Shown here: positions 47,914 to 60,240 of the stretch, in pieces
Position numbering within the stretch: the stretch's first letter is position 1
Layout: the number at the start of each line of letters is the position of its first letter
Source: Manis javanica
Lineage: Eukaryota; Chordata; Mammalia; Pholidota; Manidae
Length of the DNA stretch: 64,000 nucleotides
Direction of reading: 5' to 3'
NCBI RefSeq assembly: GCF_040802235.1
Contig: NC_133164.1
Span: 91,008,302 to 91,072,301, forward strand
Program-made: the position numbers and the translations under genes
Notes under the pieces: generated by a model
Databases searched by the model: none
What the model was told of the DNA's origin: nothing
The model's input: only the letters and a program-made list of their open reading frames with translations

Positions 47914-49082
47914 CTGTGTAAAATCAATCAAAGTTTGGCTACATTATTTTGTGAGTGTGTTTTAAAAAATCTTACCAGCATACAAAATAAGGTAAAAGAA
48001 ATAAACTATATTCTGGTTGTGAATAAATAGAACTTTCCAAATTGCACTCTGTATCTTCCTTATAAGTAATCTTATATTTCCTTCAATTAGATTTAAATTT
48101 TCCAAAGGAGCACAAGCAGGTATGATTAAGGGAAAATTCTACTATGCCTTAGAGTGATTAAGATGACCTTGTATAAACCTAAGGCGTAATTGCTACCACA
48201 TGAACATATATTTAAAAATATGAAATAAATTTATTTAAAAGGTTTAGAAAAAAACATAAATATGTTTCACTGGCTCAGAGGAATTCATTATGTAATTAGA
48301 CTTGTTTACATTCATTTTTTCATTATCTCATAAAGAGAGTCTAAGACAAATAGCTCTCCCCCTTTTATTATACAACTGATCACCTATAAACGATGACAGA
48401 ACATTTGTACATCCTCCTTCGTTGTTATGTTGCACACAGAAGAGACGAGGAAGAGCACTCTAGGCTCCCACAGAGCTAAGGCCTGGGCTCATCTCAGCCG
48501 GGATACAAACCAGCACTGCCTCCTTGGGCAAGTGGTTCACCTTGCCAGGACTTAGTTGCTTAATTTCTAATCATTTCCATGGTTCCTTCTAGCATTGAGT
48601 CACAAAAATTTTAAGTATTCTAGTATCTCCCAATTGTGGTATAACAATTTAATAGCAAAAACTCTGTAATTCTTCTTTGGATAGAGATTGGTAACTGAAC
48701 TTACCAGATAAACATTCCTTTAGCAAAAAAGAAAAGGTGATGGAAATGATTCTTTTACTTTATACTGAAGAAAAGGGAACTCAAAAATGTATAGGGCAAA
48801 ATCCCCCACACATGCTCCATATACTTAGAGACTGATCTTCAGACCTTGTAAATTAAAAAAACTTTTGATTGTTATAATTTAGGTAATGGCTAGCCACAGT
48901 TTCTATTACTTAATCTTACCTAACATTTACTGACTACTTCATTGTCAAAGTAGCCAAAGATGAAATATTTTGACAATCTTAAAAGTTAAGAGCCTTATCA
49001 AAATCAACCTATTTTAGCTAAAATTGGGGGCTAATGTGACATTTTCAGAGTTAGCCACAAGGGGAAATATGTAGATGTATAC
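47914..49082. other. SLC39A6 intron; nothing further recognised
   Basis: No exon and no confident repeat. The splice boundaries at both ends fit the neighbouring exons. Confidence 0.5.
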
Positions 49083-49460
49083 CGATTGCTAGGCCATCAC
49101 TGAAATTGTGCAGACCGTCACCCATTATCACCATCCAGGCCAAAGTGGCAATGCCAGCATCTTTCAGCTCCTCCCGAGAGTAGCGCTGACTATGACTGTG
49201 GGGGTGGTGGTTTTGGTGGTGGTGATGATGGAGGATATGATGGTAGTCATGGTGGTGGTGAATGAGATCATCTGATTGGCCAAGTGTATCATGGAAATGT
49301 GAGTGGCATTTATTCTTGCACCCTCTGGGTACATATTCATTATAGACTTCCTGTGGATGAGCATGAGCTATCATGACCTCTTCTTCTTCCAAGACTGCTG
49401 GCTGTTGTGAATCAAAGTGGGAGGGCTCTTGTGAATCCGCTCGTAAATAGCCTTCAGTTC
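49083..49460 (-). CDS. SLC39A6: SLC39A6 exon with the His-rich cytosolic loop and HNFSDG motif
   Basis: 378-nt exon, phase 1 at both ends. It starts by completing an Arg codon, then TEGYLRADSQEPSHF. An acidic stretch and a long histidine-rich loop follow (HHHHDYHHILHHHHH), probably a cytosolic zinc-sensing loop between segments 3 and 4. Then comes segment 4 with DGLHNFSDGLAIG, whose HNxxD residues form half of the zinc site. The acceptor is at 49462-49461 and the donor GT at 49082-49081. Conservation with human is nearly complete. Confidence 0.97.
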
Positions 49461-50209
49461 CTAGGTATAAATATAAAGGACATTGGGACAAAGTCAAAAG
49501 GCTTTGTTAATGTGCTTGGACACATTTCAAACATTCCCACTGACAGTTAAAGTCAAAAAAGGTCTTAAGTCATGGCAAATGTCTCACATATACCTGCAGA
49601 ACTAAACATTATAGTAGTGATGAAAAATATCAATAGGTTTTAATGAATTTTATAACTTAAATGATCTTACATATTAAGAATGGATTTTAAACACTAATCT
49701 TCAGTAACTACCTCCTAGATACTCCCTTAATTTCTTCTGCCCCCCACTACAGTTTTAAAGATGACTTTTTTCTTGGTTATAAAAGCACATATTTTTGGAA
49801 AAATACTGAAAATTAGAAATAAAAACATGTATAATTCTGTTGTCCAACTTCCTCTTTTTTGAAGGAAAAATTCAAGGAAAAACAAAAGAATCTTAAATAC
49901 CATCATCACCAGGAACCATTTATTATCTACTTGTACAAAGAAAATTTCAACAATAAGGCTTTGTTTTTCCTTTATCCTGTACACTGGTTATCACTTTTCT
50001 TGGGGGCATTCCTGACACTATGGTCCAATTCTAGAGCAGCTAGACCCTCTTATAATTGTATATTTCACTGCAGTCCATTACAAAGGTTGAAGAGAGAAAA
50101 GATGTAAGAGCAAGAGCATTTTACTTGCTCTTTAGAGAAAGCATGTTGGAAAACAAAGGGTGGACAGGAAACCTTACTGATAGTCAGCAGCAAAAAAGTT
50201 TTTCTCCCT

Positions 50210-50690
50210 CCTCAGTCAGCAGCTCCCTACTGAGCACCCTGCCTGGCACCAGTGACAGAATAGAGCAGGACCAAGTCTCTCCCTTCAAGAGATTTACATT
50301 CTTGTGGGAAAGCAGGCACTTCAAGGAAACACATGTATAAATAAGGTAATTTAAGGAACTGCAAAGCAGGTATGATTTGGGAAGAACACAGAAAAGGGTA
50401 AGAGGAAGGAGAGTGACTGGAAGAACTTTGTATTTGGGTGATCAGGGAAGGCCTCTGAGGAGGAAATACCTGAGTTGAGACCCAAATAATAGGAGGCAGA
50501 ATTAATGTGAAGGTCTGGGAGAAGAGACTTCTGAAAAGGAACAGTGAATGCAAGGCTCTGAGACAAACCTGGTGTGCTCACAGGATGAAAAGATGAGTGA
50601 GGCTGGACACAGTGAGCAATGGGGGAGACTGGAGAGCAGGGTAGGACTGAAGGTCATGGTGAGAAGTTTGGTTTAAAATTTTAATCTTAA
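50210..50690 (-). repeat. L2 LINE fragment (antisense)
   Basis: Top strand 'ccctgcctggcaccagtgac', 'cagggaaggcctctgaggag', 'gcaaggctctgagacaaacc' and 'tgagtgaggctggacacagt' are the reverse complement of L2 3' regions. Located in an SLC39A6 intron. Confidence 0.6.
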
Positions 50691-50719
50691 CTGAATCTGT
50701 CCAACAAGAAATGCTGAAC

Positions 50720-51330
50720 TAACAGTTAACTTACTGGAAAATTAGTAACCCTACAGTGAAGAAACATGGTAGACACAACCTCAGCCAAGTGATCAAAATT
50801 AACATCACCAGTATGTGACAAAGAGCATCATGTCAAGTATGCACCGTCACTGAAAAGGATACTATACCACTTTGTGGTATACTTGCCACAACTGATTAAT
50901 TTATGATTATACTAATCATTAAAAAAATTAGACAAATCCAAAATGAGGGGCACAACATTTGATCCTGGACTGTACTCTGGACTACTTTTTTCTGTTAAGA
51001 CAGTTGGAAAAATGTTAATAAGATCTACAGACTAGATAATTGTATCAAATCAGCATTACCTTCCTGACTTTGATAACTTCCTGACTTACATAACTGTGGT
51101 TATGTAAGAGACTGTCCTTTTCCTTAGGAAACAAACAATGTAGTATTTAGAGGTAAAGAAACAATATGTCAGAAACTTAATCTCAAACGGTTTAGGAAAA
51201 AATGTGTGTGTATGGGTACACAGAGAGAATGATAAAAATAAGTAAAATAACAAGAAGCAATAAAGGGATATAAGAATTCTTTGTATTGCTGTTGAAACTT
51301 TTCTATAAGTCTGAATTTACCCCAATACAA
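50720..51330 (+). repeat. Ancient interspersed repeat, family unresolved
   Basis: Text such as 'gtgatcaaaattaacatcac', 'gacaaatccaaaatgagggg', 'tgtggttatgtaagagactg' and 'ttttctataagtctgaattt' belongs to a widespread old mammalian repeat. I cannot name it reliably. Confidence 0.45.
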
Positions 51331-51518
51331 ACAATTAAAGAAAAAAACACAAATACACATAAAAACTCACTGGCAATTAAAAAGTATGAGATACTTTAAA
51401 AAAAAAAAAAGGACACATGGTCCGATCTCTTCCAGATAGTTCGAATTGCCTGCAAATCATGAGGTTTGTAAGACCAGACAGTGCAAACCTTCCAGCCCTC
51501 AGATTCATAAGGACTTAC

Positions 51519-51624
51519 GATCATCAGTATCTACTTTCTCCTCATTTGATGTAAGTTGAGATTCATACTTGGACAATTGCTTCTTAATATCCACATCATC
51601 ATCACTTTCTGTTTTTTTCTGATT
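51519..51624 (-). CDS. SLC39A6: SLC39A6 exon, charged cytosolic linker
   Basis: 106-nt exon encoding a charged segment that begins NQKKTESDDDVDIKKQL and ends NEEKVDTDD plus one base, which joins GA of the next exon to give Arg. It lies between transmembrane segment 3 and the His-rich loop and is on the cytosolic side. The acceptor AG is at 51626-51625 and the donor GT at 51518-51517. It is a little more diverged from human than its neighbours, as expected for a linker. Confidence 0.94.
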
Positions 51625-52246
51625 CTAAAATATCAAGGGAAAACAATGCTTTAAAATGATTTATGTGTATAGCTTTAAATAAACAGTTAAGCAAAAGACA
51701 GTTAAACTAAAGATACAGAAAAAAGACAACAGAGTAACAGACCTCTTTGGAATGAAAGCCATCTAAGGGCAGGGCTTACTTTACTTGCATAGCATCTAGT
51801 AGTGTGTCTCAGGTGTAGTAATTGTTAGAAAGGTGAAGAATCAATTCCTTGGTAATATGAAATGTAGAAAAATCACATCCACCTTTCTGAAATGTCCCAT
51901 GGGTCATCTACTCTAAGTGTGGTCTTACATAAGCAGCACAGCATCCCCTGCCAGCTTGTTAGAAATGACTAATGTCAGGCCACACCTCAAAACAAATGAA
52001 TCAGAATGGGGATTTTAACTAGATCCCAGGTGATTCATACACACATTAAGATTGAGCTGTGCCTCAGGTTATCTATTTCAAACCAACCAGAGGCATTTTC
52101 TTCAGGGATGATCTGCTAACCCAATTGCTTGATTTTCTCCATCCCCCTTTTGGACACTGAAACCCAAACTTACCATGCTTTTTATAACCTAAAACTATGA
52201 CACTAATATGAATTTGTTACTGCAACTAAAATACTTTTCCTATAAT
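51625..52246. other. SLC39A6 intron; nothing further recognised
   Basis: No exon and no confident repeat before the L1-4 insertion. Confidence 0.45.
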
Positions 52247-52258
52247 AAAACACCACTA
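52247..52258. repeat. Target-site duplication of L1-4, left copy
   Basis: AAAACACCACTA directly before the L1-4 5' end. It matches AAAACACCATTA at 59118-59129 with one difference. Confidence 0.8.
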
Positions 52259-53800
52259 GGGATTTTCAAGATGGCGGCATGAGTAGGGTGGCAGAAATCT
52301 TCTCCCAAAACCATTATATTTTGAAAATACAGCAAATACAATTATTCCTAAAAGAGTGACCAGAAGATACAGTACACCAGCCAGGCTACATCTACATCTG
52401 CGAGAGCTCAACATCTCACAAAAAGGGTAAGATACAAAGCTGTGACCCGGCAGCACCCAAGCACTCCCCCAACCCCAGCTCACTGGAGGGAGGAAAGGAA
52501 TCAGAGTTGGGAGGGAGTGGAAGCAGAGGACTGATAAATAATCAGCCCTAGTAATCTGCACCAGGAGGAGAGAGACACATTGCATGGTATACTGGATATT
52601 AGAAGAATGGAAAAAGCAAAATCTGAGAGTAAGACTGCGAACAGGTTCCCACAGCTGGCTGCCCAGGGACAAAAGAAGAGCGGGCATGTTAAAAGTATTA
52701 AAGGGACAAGGGTTCAACAGGTGGACAAAATCATCCTGGCACACTCATCCCAGCAAGATGGGAACTTCAAAGAACTTCAGACTCCCTAACCCCCTCAGTG
52801 GTAATGCAGCACCAAAGCCCCTCATGGTGACAAGGAGCCTGCCGTTCATTACCCTCCACCAGCATTGCAAGTGAATGGGCTGACCTGCCATTGCTGTGGA
52901 GCAACCAGGGAGCAGCCCCACCCACAGCAATCACACAGAGGTTTCTCCCAGCACGGCTAACCTGGCTAGACCGAGGCTGCCCCCTGCCTACAGTCAACTG
53001 ACACAGATAGCAGAGACTGGCACAGAGTCCAGAAGGCACAAAGGGGCTTTATTTTTGCGGCGAACACACACTGCTCACCTGTAACTCCCGCCAGTGCCCA
53101 AGGCCATCCCGAGGGCTGCCCCACCAAAGGCAGCTCAGGGGATTAACCCAGAGGCTGCCCCCTGCACCCGCCTGACCAGCACAGGCAGAGGAAACAGGTG
53201 TGAAGTCTGTGAAGCACACAGGAGCTTTGTTCTCATGGTGAACACATGCTGAACGCCTGTAACCACTGCCAGCACCCAAGACAATACCGAGTGTTGCCCT
53301 GTCCACAGCAGCTTAGGGGATTAACCTGGAGGCTGCCCCCTGCACCCGGTTGACCGGCACATGCAGAGGAAACTGGTGTGGAGTCTGGGAAACATGTAGG
53401 GGTTCTGTTTTTGTGGAGAACATGCACTGCACACCTGCAACCACCACCAGTGCCCTAGATCATCCTGAGGACCGCCCTGCCTATGGCAGATCAGGGGATC
53501 AAACCAGAGGTTGTTCCCTGTGTGTGGTTGCCTGGCACAGGCATGGAGTTCCGAAAGCATGAAGGGGCACCGTTCTCACAGGAGAACACATGCTGCTTGC
53601 CTGCAACCCCCACAAGAGCCCTAGGCCATCCCAAGGGCTGCCCCACCCATGGCAATTCAGGGAATTAACCCAGAGGCTGCTCCCTGTGTGTGGTTAACTG
53701 GCACAGGCAGCAGAGATGGGCAGGGCAAACAGCAAGCAGGAAGGGACTTTGTTATACCAGCTAACACATGCACCACTCACAGGCGATCACTGCCATCGCC
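52259..53800 (+). promoter_or_regulatory. L1-4 5'UTR / internal promoter
   Basis: GC-rich leader starting with an AAGATGGCGGC YY1-type motif within the first 20 bases, as in human L1, where YY1 sets the transcription start (established for human L1). It ends at the ORF1 ATG at 53801. Activity in this copy is unknown. Confidence 0.75.
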
Positions 53801-53820
53801 ATGAAAAGGCAGAAGAATCT
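52979..53820 (+). repeat. 178-bp tandem repeats in the L1-4 5'UTR (about 4.8 units)
   Basis: Units start at 52979, 53157, 53335, 53513 and 53679. The first three periods are exactly 178 bp. The fourth is 166 bp because about 12 bp after 'ggcacaggca' are missing. Each unit starts gccccctg or a variant, has 'gaacacatgctg'-type and 'caggggattaacc' text and ends 'gaggct'. CpG and GC are high. The fifth unit is partial. Confidence 0.9.
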
Positions 53821-54669
53821 TATTCAGTCCAAAATCCCTCGAACACCAGAGAGAGGGCCTGGTGAGACCAAAATCACCAATCTTCCTGAAAAAAATTCAA
53901 AATAAAAGTCATAAGAATGCTGAAGGAGCTAGAGAGAAATATGCAAGAGCCAAGGGATGAATTCTGGAGGGAGATAACAGAAATGAAACAAACAGTGAGA
54001 AGATTTAAGAGCAGACTGGATGAGGTTCAAGAGGCTGTTAATGGAACAGAAATCAGAGAACAGGAATACAGCAAAGCTGAGGCACAGAGAGACGAAAGGA
54101 TCTCTAGGAATGACAGAATATTTAGAGAACTGTGTGACTAATCCAAAGTGAATAATATTCACATTATAGGGTACCAGAAGAAGAGAGAGAAAAAGGGATA
54201 GAAAGTGTTTTTCAAGAAATAATTGCTGAAAACTTCCCCAAGCTGGGGAAAGGAATAGTCTCTCACACCATGGAAGTCCACAGATCTCCCAACACAGGGA
54301 TCTAAGGAGGACAACACCAACACATATAATAAAAAAATGGCAAAGATCAAAGAAAAGGACAGAGTATTAAAACCTGTCAAAGACAGAAAAAAGATCACTT
54401 ACAAAGGAAAACCCATTAGGGTATCATCAGACTTCTCAGCAGAAACCTTACAGGCCAGAAGAGAATGGCATGATATCTTCAATGCAATGAAACAGAAGGG
54501 CCTCGAACCAAGAATACCATATCCAGCAAGATTATCATTTAAATTTGAAGGGCAGATTAAACAGTTCCCAGATAAGAAAAAGTTGAGGGAATTTACCTCT
54601 CAACAAACTGTCTCTACAGTGTATTTTAAAGGAACTGCCCTAGATCAAAGTACTCCTAAGGCTAAATAA
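53801..54669 (+). pseudogene. L1-4 ORF1, broken
   Basis: The start MKRQKNLIQSKIP at 53801 is intact. A one-base loss near 53890 shifts the frame. The coiled coil continues at 53917-54141 (REITEMKQTVRRFKSRLDEV) to a stop in the RRM region. The C-terminal domain is open at 54337-54669 (REWHDIFNAMKQKG, YPARLSFKFEG). Unlike L1-1 it has no heptad duplication after REIT. Confidence 0.9.
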
Positions 54670-54937
54670 ACATCACCAGAGAAAATAAAACCACAAAAAA
54701 GAAAGTAGATCAACCAAATACTGACTAAATGCAAAATAAAATCAGCTATCCACAAAATCGGTCAAGGGAAACACAAAAGAGTACAGAATAAAACACCCAA
54801 CATACAATGAGTGGAGGAGGAAGAAAAAGAAGGGAGAGAAATAAAGACTCATCAGAATGTGTTTAGAATAGCATAATAAGTGAGTTAAAGTTAGACGGTC
54901 AGAAAGTCAAGAAGCTACCCTTGAACCTTTGGTAACC

Positions 54938-57900
54938 ATGAATCCAAAGTATGTAATGGCAATAAGTACTTATCTGTCAATAATCACCCTAAATGTAAAT
55001 GGACTGAATGCAACAATCAAAAGACACAGAGTAATAGAAAGTACAAAAAAGCAAGACCCATCTATAAGCTGTCTACAAGAGACTCACCTCAAACCGAAAG
55101 ACATACACAGACTAAAAGTGAAGGGATGGAAAAGATATTTCATGCAAACCATAGGGAGAAAAAAGCAGGTGTTGCAGTACTTGTATCAGACAAAATAGAC
55201 TTTAAAACACAGAAAGTAACAAGAGATAAAGGACATTACATAATGATAAAGGAGTCTGTCCAACAAGAGGATATAACCATTATAAATATCTATGCACCCA
55301 ACACAGGAGCACAGAAATATGTGAAACAAATACTAATAGAATTAAAGGAGGAAACAGAATGCAATGCATTCATTTTAGGAGACATGAACACACCACTGAC
55401 TCCAAAGGACAGATCAACCAGACAGAAAATAAGTAAGGACACAGAGGCACTGAACAACACACCAGAACAGATGGACCTAACAGACATCTATAGAACTCTA
55501 CACCCAAAAGCAACAGGATACACATTCTTCTCAAGTGCACATAGAACATTTTCCAGAATAGACCACATACTAGGCCACAAAAAGAGCCTCAGTAAATTCA
55601 AAAAGACTGAAATCCTACCAAACAACTTCTCAGATCACAAAGGTATAAAACTAGAAATAAACTGTACAACAAAAACAAAAAGGCCCCCAAATACATGGAG
55701 GCTTAACAACATAGTCCTAAATAATCAATGGATCAATGACCAAATTAAAACAGAGATCAAGCAATATATGGAGACAAACTAAAACAACAGTACAATGCCC
55801 CAACTTCTGTGGGACACAGTGAAGGCAGTTCTAAGAGGAAAGCATACAGCAATCCAGGCCTATTTAAAGAAGGAAGAACAATCCCATATAAATAGTCTAA
55901 AGTCACAATTATTGAAATTGGAAAAAGAAGAACAAATGAGGCCCAAAATCAGCAGAAAGAGGGACATAATAAAGATCAGAGAAAAAATAAATACAATTGA
56001 GAAGAATAAAACAATAGAAAAAAATCAATGAAACCAAGAGCTGGTTCTTTAAGAAAATAAACAAAATAGATAACCCACTAGCCAGACTTATTAGGAAAAA
56101 AGGAGAATCTACCCATATAAACAGAATTAGAAATGAGAAAAGAAAAATCATGATGGACACCACAGAAATACAAATTTTTAGAGAACACTATGGAAATCTT
56201 TGTGCTAACATACTGGATAACCTAGAGGAAACGGACAACTTCCTAGAAAAATATAACCTCACAAGACTGACCAAGGAAGAAACAGAAAATCTAAACAGAC
56301 CAATTACCAGCAACAAAATTGAATCAGTAATCAAAAAACTACCCAAGAATAAAACCCCTGAACCAGATAGATTCACCACGGAATTTTATTAGACATTTAG
56401 AGAAGACATAATACCATTCTCCTTAAAGTTTTCCAAAAAATAAAAGGAGGGAATAGTTCCAAACTCATTTTATGAAGCCAGCATCACTATAATATAAAAA
56501 CCAGGCAGAGACACCACAAAAAAAGAAAATTACAGGCCAATATCCCTGGTGAACATAGGTGGAAAAATACTCAAGAAAATATCAGCAAACCGAATTCAAT
56601 AATACATCAAGAGGATCATACACCATGATCAAGTGTATGCATCCCAGGGATGCAAGGATGGTAAAACATTCGAAAATCTATCAACATCATCCACCACATC
56701 AACAAAAAGGACAAAAACCACATGATCATCTCCATAGATGCTGAAAAAGCATTTGACAAAATTCAACATCCATTCACAATAAAAACTTTCAACAAAAATG
56801 GGTATAGAGGGCAAGTACCTCAACATAATACAGGCCATAAAAAACAAACCCACAGCCAACATCATACTTAACAACGAGAAGCTGAAAGCTTTTCCTTTAA
56901 GATTGGGAACAAGACAAGGATGCCCACTCTCCCACTTTTATTCAACATAGCTCTGGAGGTCATAGCCAAGGCAATCAGACAACACAAAGAAATAAAAGGC
57001 ATTCAGATTGGTAAGGAAGAAGTCAAACTGTCACTATTTGCAGATGACATGATAGTGTACATAACAAAACCTAAAGAATCCACTCCAAAACTACTAGAAT
57101 ATCTGAATTTAGCAAAGTTCCAGTATACAAAATAAATACACAGGAATCTGCTGCAATCCTATACACTAATGAACTAGCAGAAAGAGAAATCAGGAAAACA
57201 ATTCCATTCATGATTACATCAAAAAGAATAAAATACATAGGAATAAACCTAACCAATGAAGTGAAAGACCTATACCCTGAAAACTACAAGATACTCTTAA
57301 GAGAAATTAAAGAGGACACTAATAAATGTAAATTCATCCCATGCTCTTGCGTAGGAAGAATTAATACTGTCAAAATGGCCATCCTGCCTAAAGCAATCTA
57401 CAGATTCAATGCAATCCCTATCAAAATACCATCAGCATTCTTCAATGAACTGGAATAAATAGTTCTAAAATTCATATGGAACCACAAAAGACCCTGAACA
57501 GCCAAAGCAATCCTGAGAAGGAAGAATAAAGCAGGGTGGACCTCGCTTCCCAACTTTAAGCTTTACTACAAAGCCACAGTAATCAAGACAATTTGGTACT
57601 GGCACAAGAACAGACCCATAGACCAGAGGTACAGAATAGAAAGTCCAGATATTAACCAAAGAATGTATGGTCAATTAATATATGATAAAGGAGCCATGGA
57701 TATACAGTGGGGAAATGACAGCCTCTTCAACAGCTGGTGTTGGCAAAACTGGACAGGTACATGTAAGAGAATGAAACTGGATTATTGTCTAACCTCATAC
57801 ACAAAAGTAAACTCAAAATGGATCAAAGACATGAATGTAAGTCATGAAACCATAAAGCTCTTAGAAAAACAAAAAACATAGGCAAAAATCTCTTGGACAT

Positions 57901-58790
57901 AAACATGAGCAACCTCTTCATGAACATATCTCCCCATGCAAGGGAAACAAAAGCAAAAATGAACAAGTGGGACTAAATCAAACAAAAAAGCTTCTGTACA
58001 GGAAAGGACACCATCAGTAGAACAAAAAGGCATCCTACATATGGGAGAATATTTTCATAAGTGACATATCTGATAAGGGTTTGACATTCAAAACATATAA
58101 AGAGCTCACAAACCTTAACAAACAAAAAGCAAATAATCCAATTAAAAAATGGGCAGAGGATCTCAACAAACACTTCTCCAAAGGAGAAATTCAGATGGTC
58201 AACAGGCACATGAAAAGATGCTCCACATTGCTAATCATCAGGGAAATGCAAATTAAAACCGCAATGAGATATCACCTTACACGAGTTAAGATGGCCAAAA
58301 TCCAAAAGACAAACAACAAATGTTGATGAGGATGTGGAGAAAGGGGTACCCTCCTACGCTGCTGGTGGGAATATAAATTAGTGCAACCATTGTGGAAAGC
58401 AGTATGGAGGTTCCTCAAAATGCTCAAAATAGAAATACCATTTGACCCAGGAATTCCACTCATACGAATTTACCCTAAGAATGCAGCAGCCCTGTTTGAA
58501 AAAGGCATATGCACCCCTATGTTTATTGCGGCACTATTCACAATAGCCAAGAAATGGAAGCAACCTAATTGTCCATCAGTAGATGAATGGATAAAGAAGA
58601 TGTGATACATATACATAAGGAATATTATTCAGCCATAAGAAGAAAACAAATCCTACCATTTGCAACAACATGGATGGAGCTGGAGGGTATTATGCTCACT
58701 GAAATAAACTAGGCAGAGAAATACAAGAATCAAATGATTTCACTCATCTGTGGAGTACAAGAACAAAGAAAAAACTCAAGGAGCAAAACA
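54938..58790 (+). pseudogene. L1-4 ORF2, broken in many places
   Basis: Start ATG at 54938 (MNPKYVMAISTYLSIITLNV). Endonuclease text runs through 54938-55198 and 55126-55782 (CLQETHL; GDMNTPL; NNFSDHKGIKLEI), with a one-base frame change near 55150. A middle region follows at 55795-56031 and 56150-56392. Reverse transcriptase keeps FADD in 56920-57135. C-terminal pieces lie at 57210-57458, 57663-57881, 58081-58326 and 58381-58605. At least eight frame breaks make this the most decayed of the four ORF2s, although its target-site duplication is still clear. Confidence 0.9.
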
Positions 58791-59117
58791 GCAGCACACT
58801 CACAGAACCCAAGAATAGACTAACAGTAACCAAAGGGAAAGGGACTGGGGAGGATGGGTGGGAAGGGTGGGATAAGGAGGAAAAAGGGGCATTACAATTA
58901 GCATACATTATGCAGGTGCAGGGGCACCGGCAAGGTAGTATAACAGAGAGAAGACAAGTAGTGATTCTATAGCATCTTACTATGCTGATGGACAGTGACT
59001 GTAATAGGGTATGTGGTGGGACTTGATAATGGGGTGAGTCTAGTAACCATAATGCTGCTCATGTAATTGTACATTAGTGATACCAAAATAAGAAAAATAA
59101 AAAATAAAAAAACAAAA

Positions 59118-59129
59118 AAAACACCATTA
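59118..59129. repeat. Target-site duplication of L1-4, right copy
   Basis: AAAACACCATTA directly after the A-rich tail, pairing with 52247-52258. Confidence 0.8.
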
Positions 59130-59600
59130 ACAAGCTTTCTCTTTTAAGTGAATCTCTGTTAGCCTTGACTTTATTGCTAGGTTTTTAACCAGTATGCTTA
59201 AGATACTGTCCTTATCTCTGAACCCAAGCATAAAAGTTTCTGTTTGAACAATGGTGCCTGTGTATTATTAACTTATGTAGAATACTGAAAATGATGAAAA
59301 TTGTTACAGAAATATTAGATTTATTTGCAGTACCTTTGAATGTGACAATCACTACCAAACTTGAGATTTCATTCTCACTCTAACAGCATATAAAATATCT
59401 GTATATTCTTAGTTGTAAAAGTTTTTAATAGGAAGCACTTAGACAAATCTTTATACTTACACCTAGCATAGTGCCTTAAACAGAGAAAATACTTAAATAT
59501 TTGTGAAAATAAATGAATTCTGGGTATTTTAAATGAGTTTAGTTGATGTTTTATTTCTTGTTGGGCAATGACTCTCTTTAGAAATTATAATTTAACCAAT
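59130..59600. other. SLC39A6 intron; nothing further recognised
   Basis: No exon and no confident repeat. Confidence 0.45.
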
Positions 59601-60240
59601 TCTTTCATTCCATAAATATTAAAGACATATAATGTTTTCTATGCTAAGTGCTGACAATACAACATAGAACAAGATACACATGGTCTCTGTTTTTACGGAG
59701 CTAATCGCCCATATGGAGGAAGGCTTTAGAGAGAGAATGATTATACAATTCTTTGACTGCAGTTTTTGATAGATTTTACCAAGGAAATCACAGAATGTTT
59801 TGAAAGTGTATAATGAAAAGAAGTAACTAAATTCCAGGATAGGCTTCTTTGAGAAAGTGATATTTATACCAAGACATAAAGATAAGCAGGAATTTGTTGG
59901 GGATAGGCAAAGTGAGGGTGGGGGGTGTGCGTGGAGATATGGAAGTATTGCAGGTAGGGAGACAGGATGTGGGAGGGCCCTTAGTCAGCCCCTCCGGGGA
60001 ACTGAAATTAATGCAAGGTGCTTGGGGCCTAATAGGTTAGATGGGAGGCTAGAGATGAGGCTGGGCAGCCAGAGGAGACCAGACAGAGCAAACCAAGTTA
60101 GAAGTTGTACATCTTGTCCTAAATCAATGAGAAAACATGAAAGGAAGGATTTCAAGTAGTGGTATACAACCTCATCAGATTTTCTTTAAACAAATCACTC
60201 TTCCTGCTCTGCTCTGGACTCGGACAAGAAAACAACTAAA
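59601..60240 (-). repeat. L2 LINE fragment (antisense)
   Basis: Top strand 'tgctaagtgctgacaataca', 'catggtctctgtttttacgg', 'gaggctgggcagccagagga' and 'gagaaaacatgaaaggaagg' follow an antisense L2 layout. Diverged. Confidence 0.5.

Larger units (their letters stand above)
52259..59117 (+). mobile_element. L1-4: near-full-length L1, antisense in an SLC39A6 intron
   Basis: Complete in extent: 5' start with CAAGATGGCGGCATGAG at about 52266, a 5'UTR with tandem 178-bp units, ORF1 (53801-54669, broken), ORF2 (54938 to about 58790, broken), a 3'UTR with a G-rich tract at about 58836-58890 and an A-rich tail to 59117. A 12-bp target-site duplication with one mismatch bounds it. It lacks the retroviral 3' extension of L1-1 and L1-3. 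It lies opposite in direction to SLC39A6, the orientation usually better tolerated in introns. Confidence 0.92.

Noticed and set aside
52979..53820. Regularly spaced repeats that could suggest a CRISPR array
   Set aside because: The whole 178-bp unit repeats without unique spacers, the DNA is mammalian, and the array sits in an L1 5'UTR.
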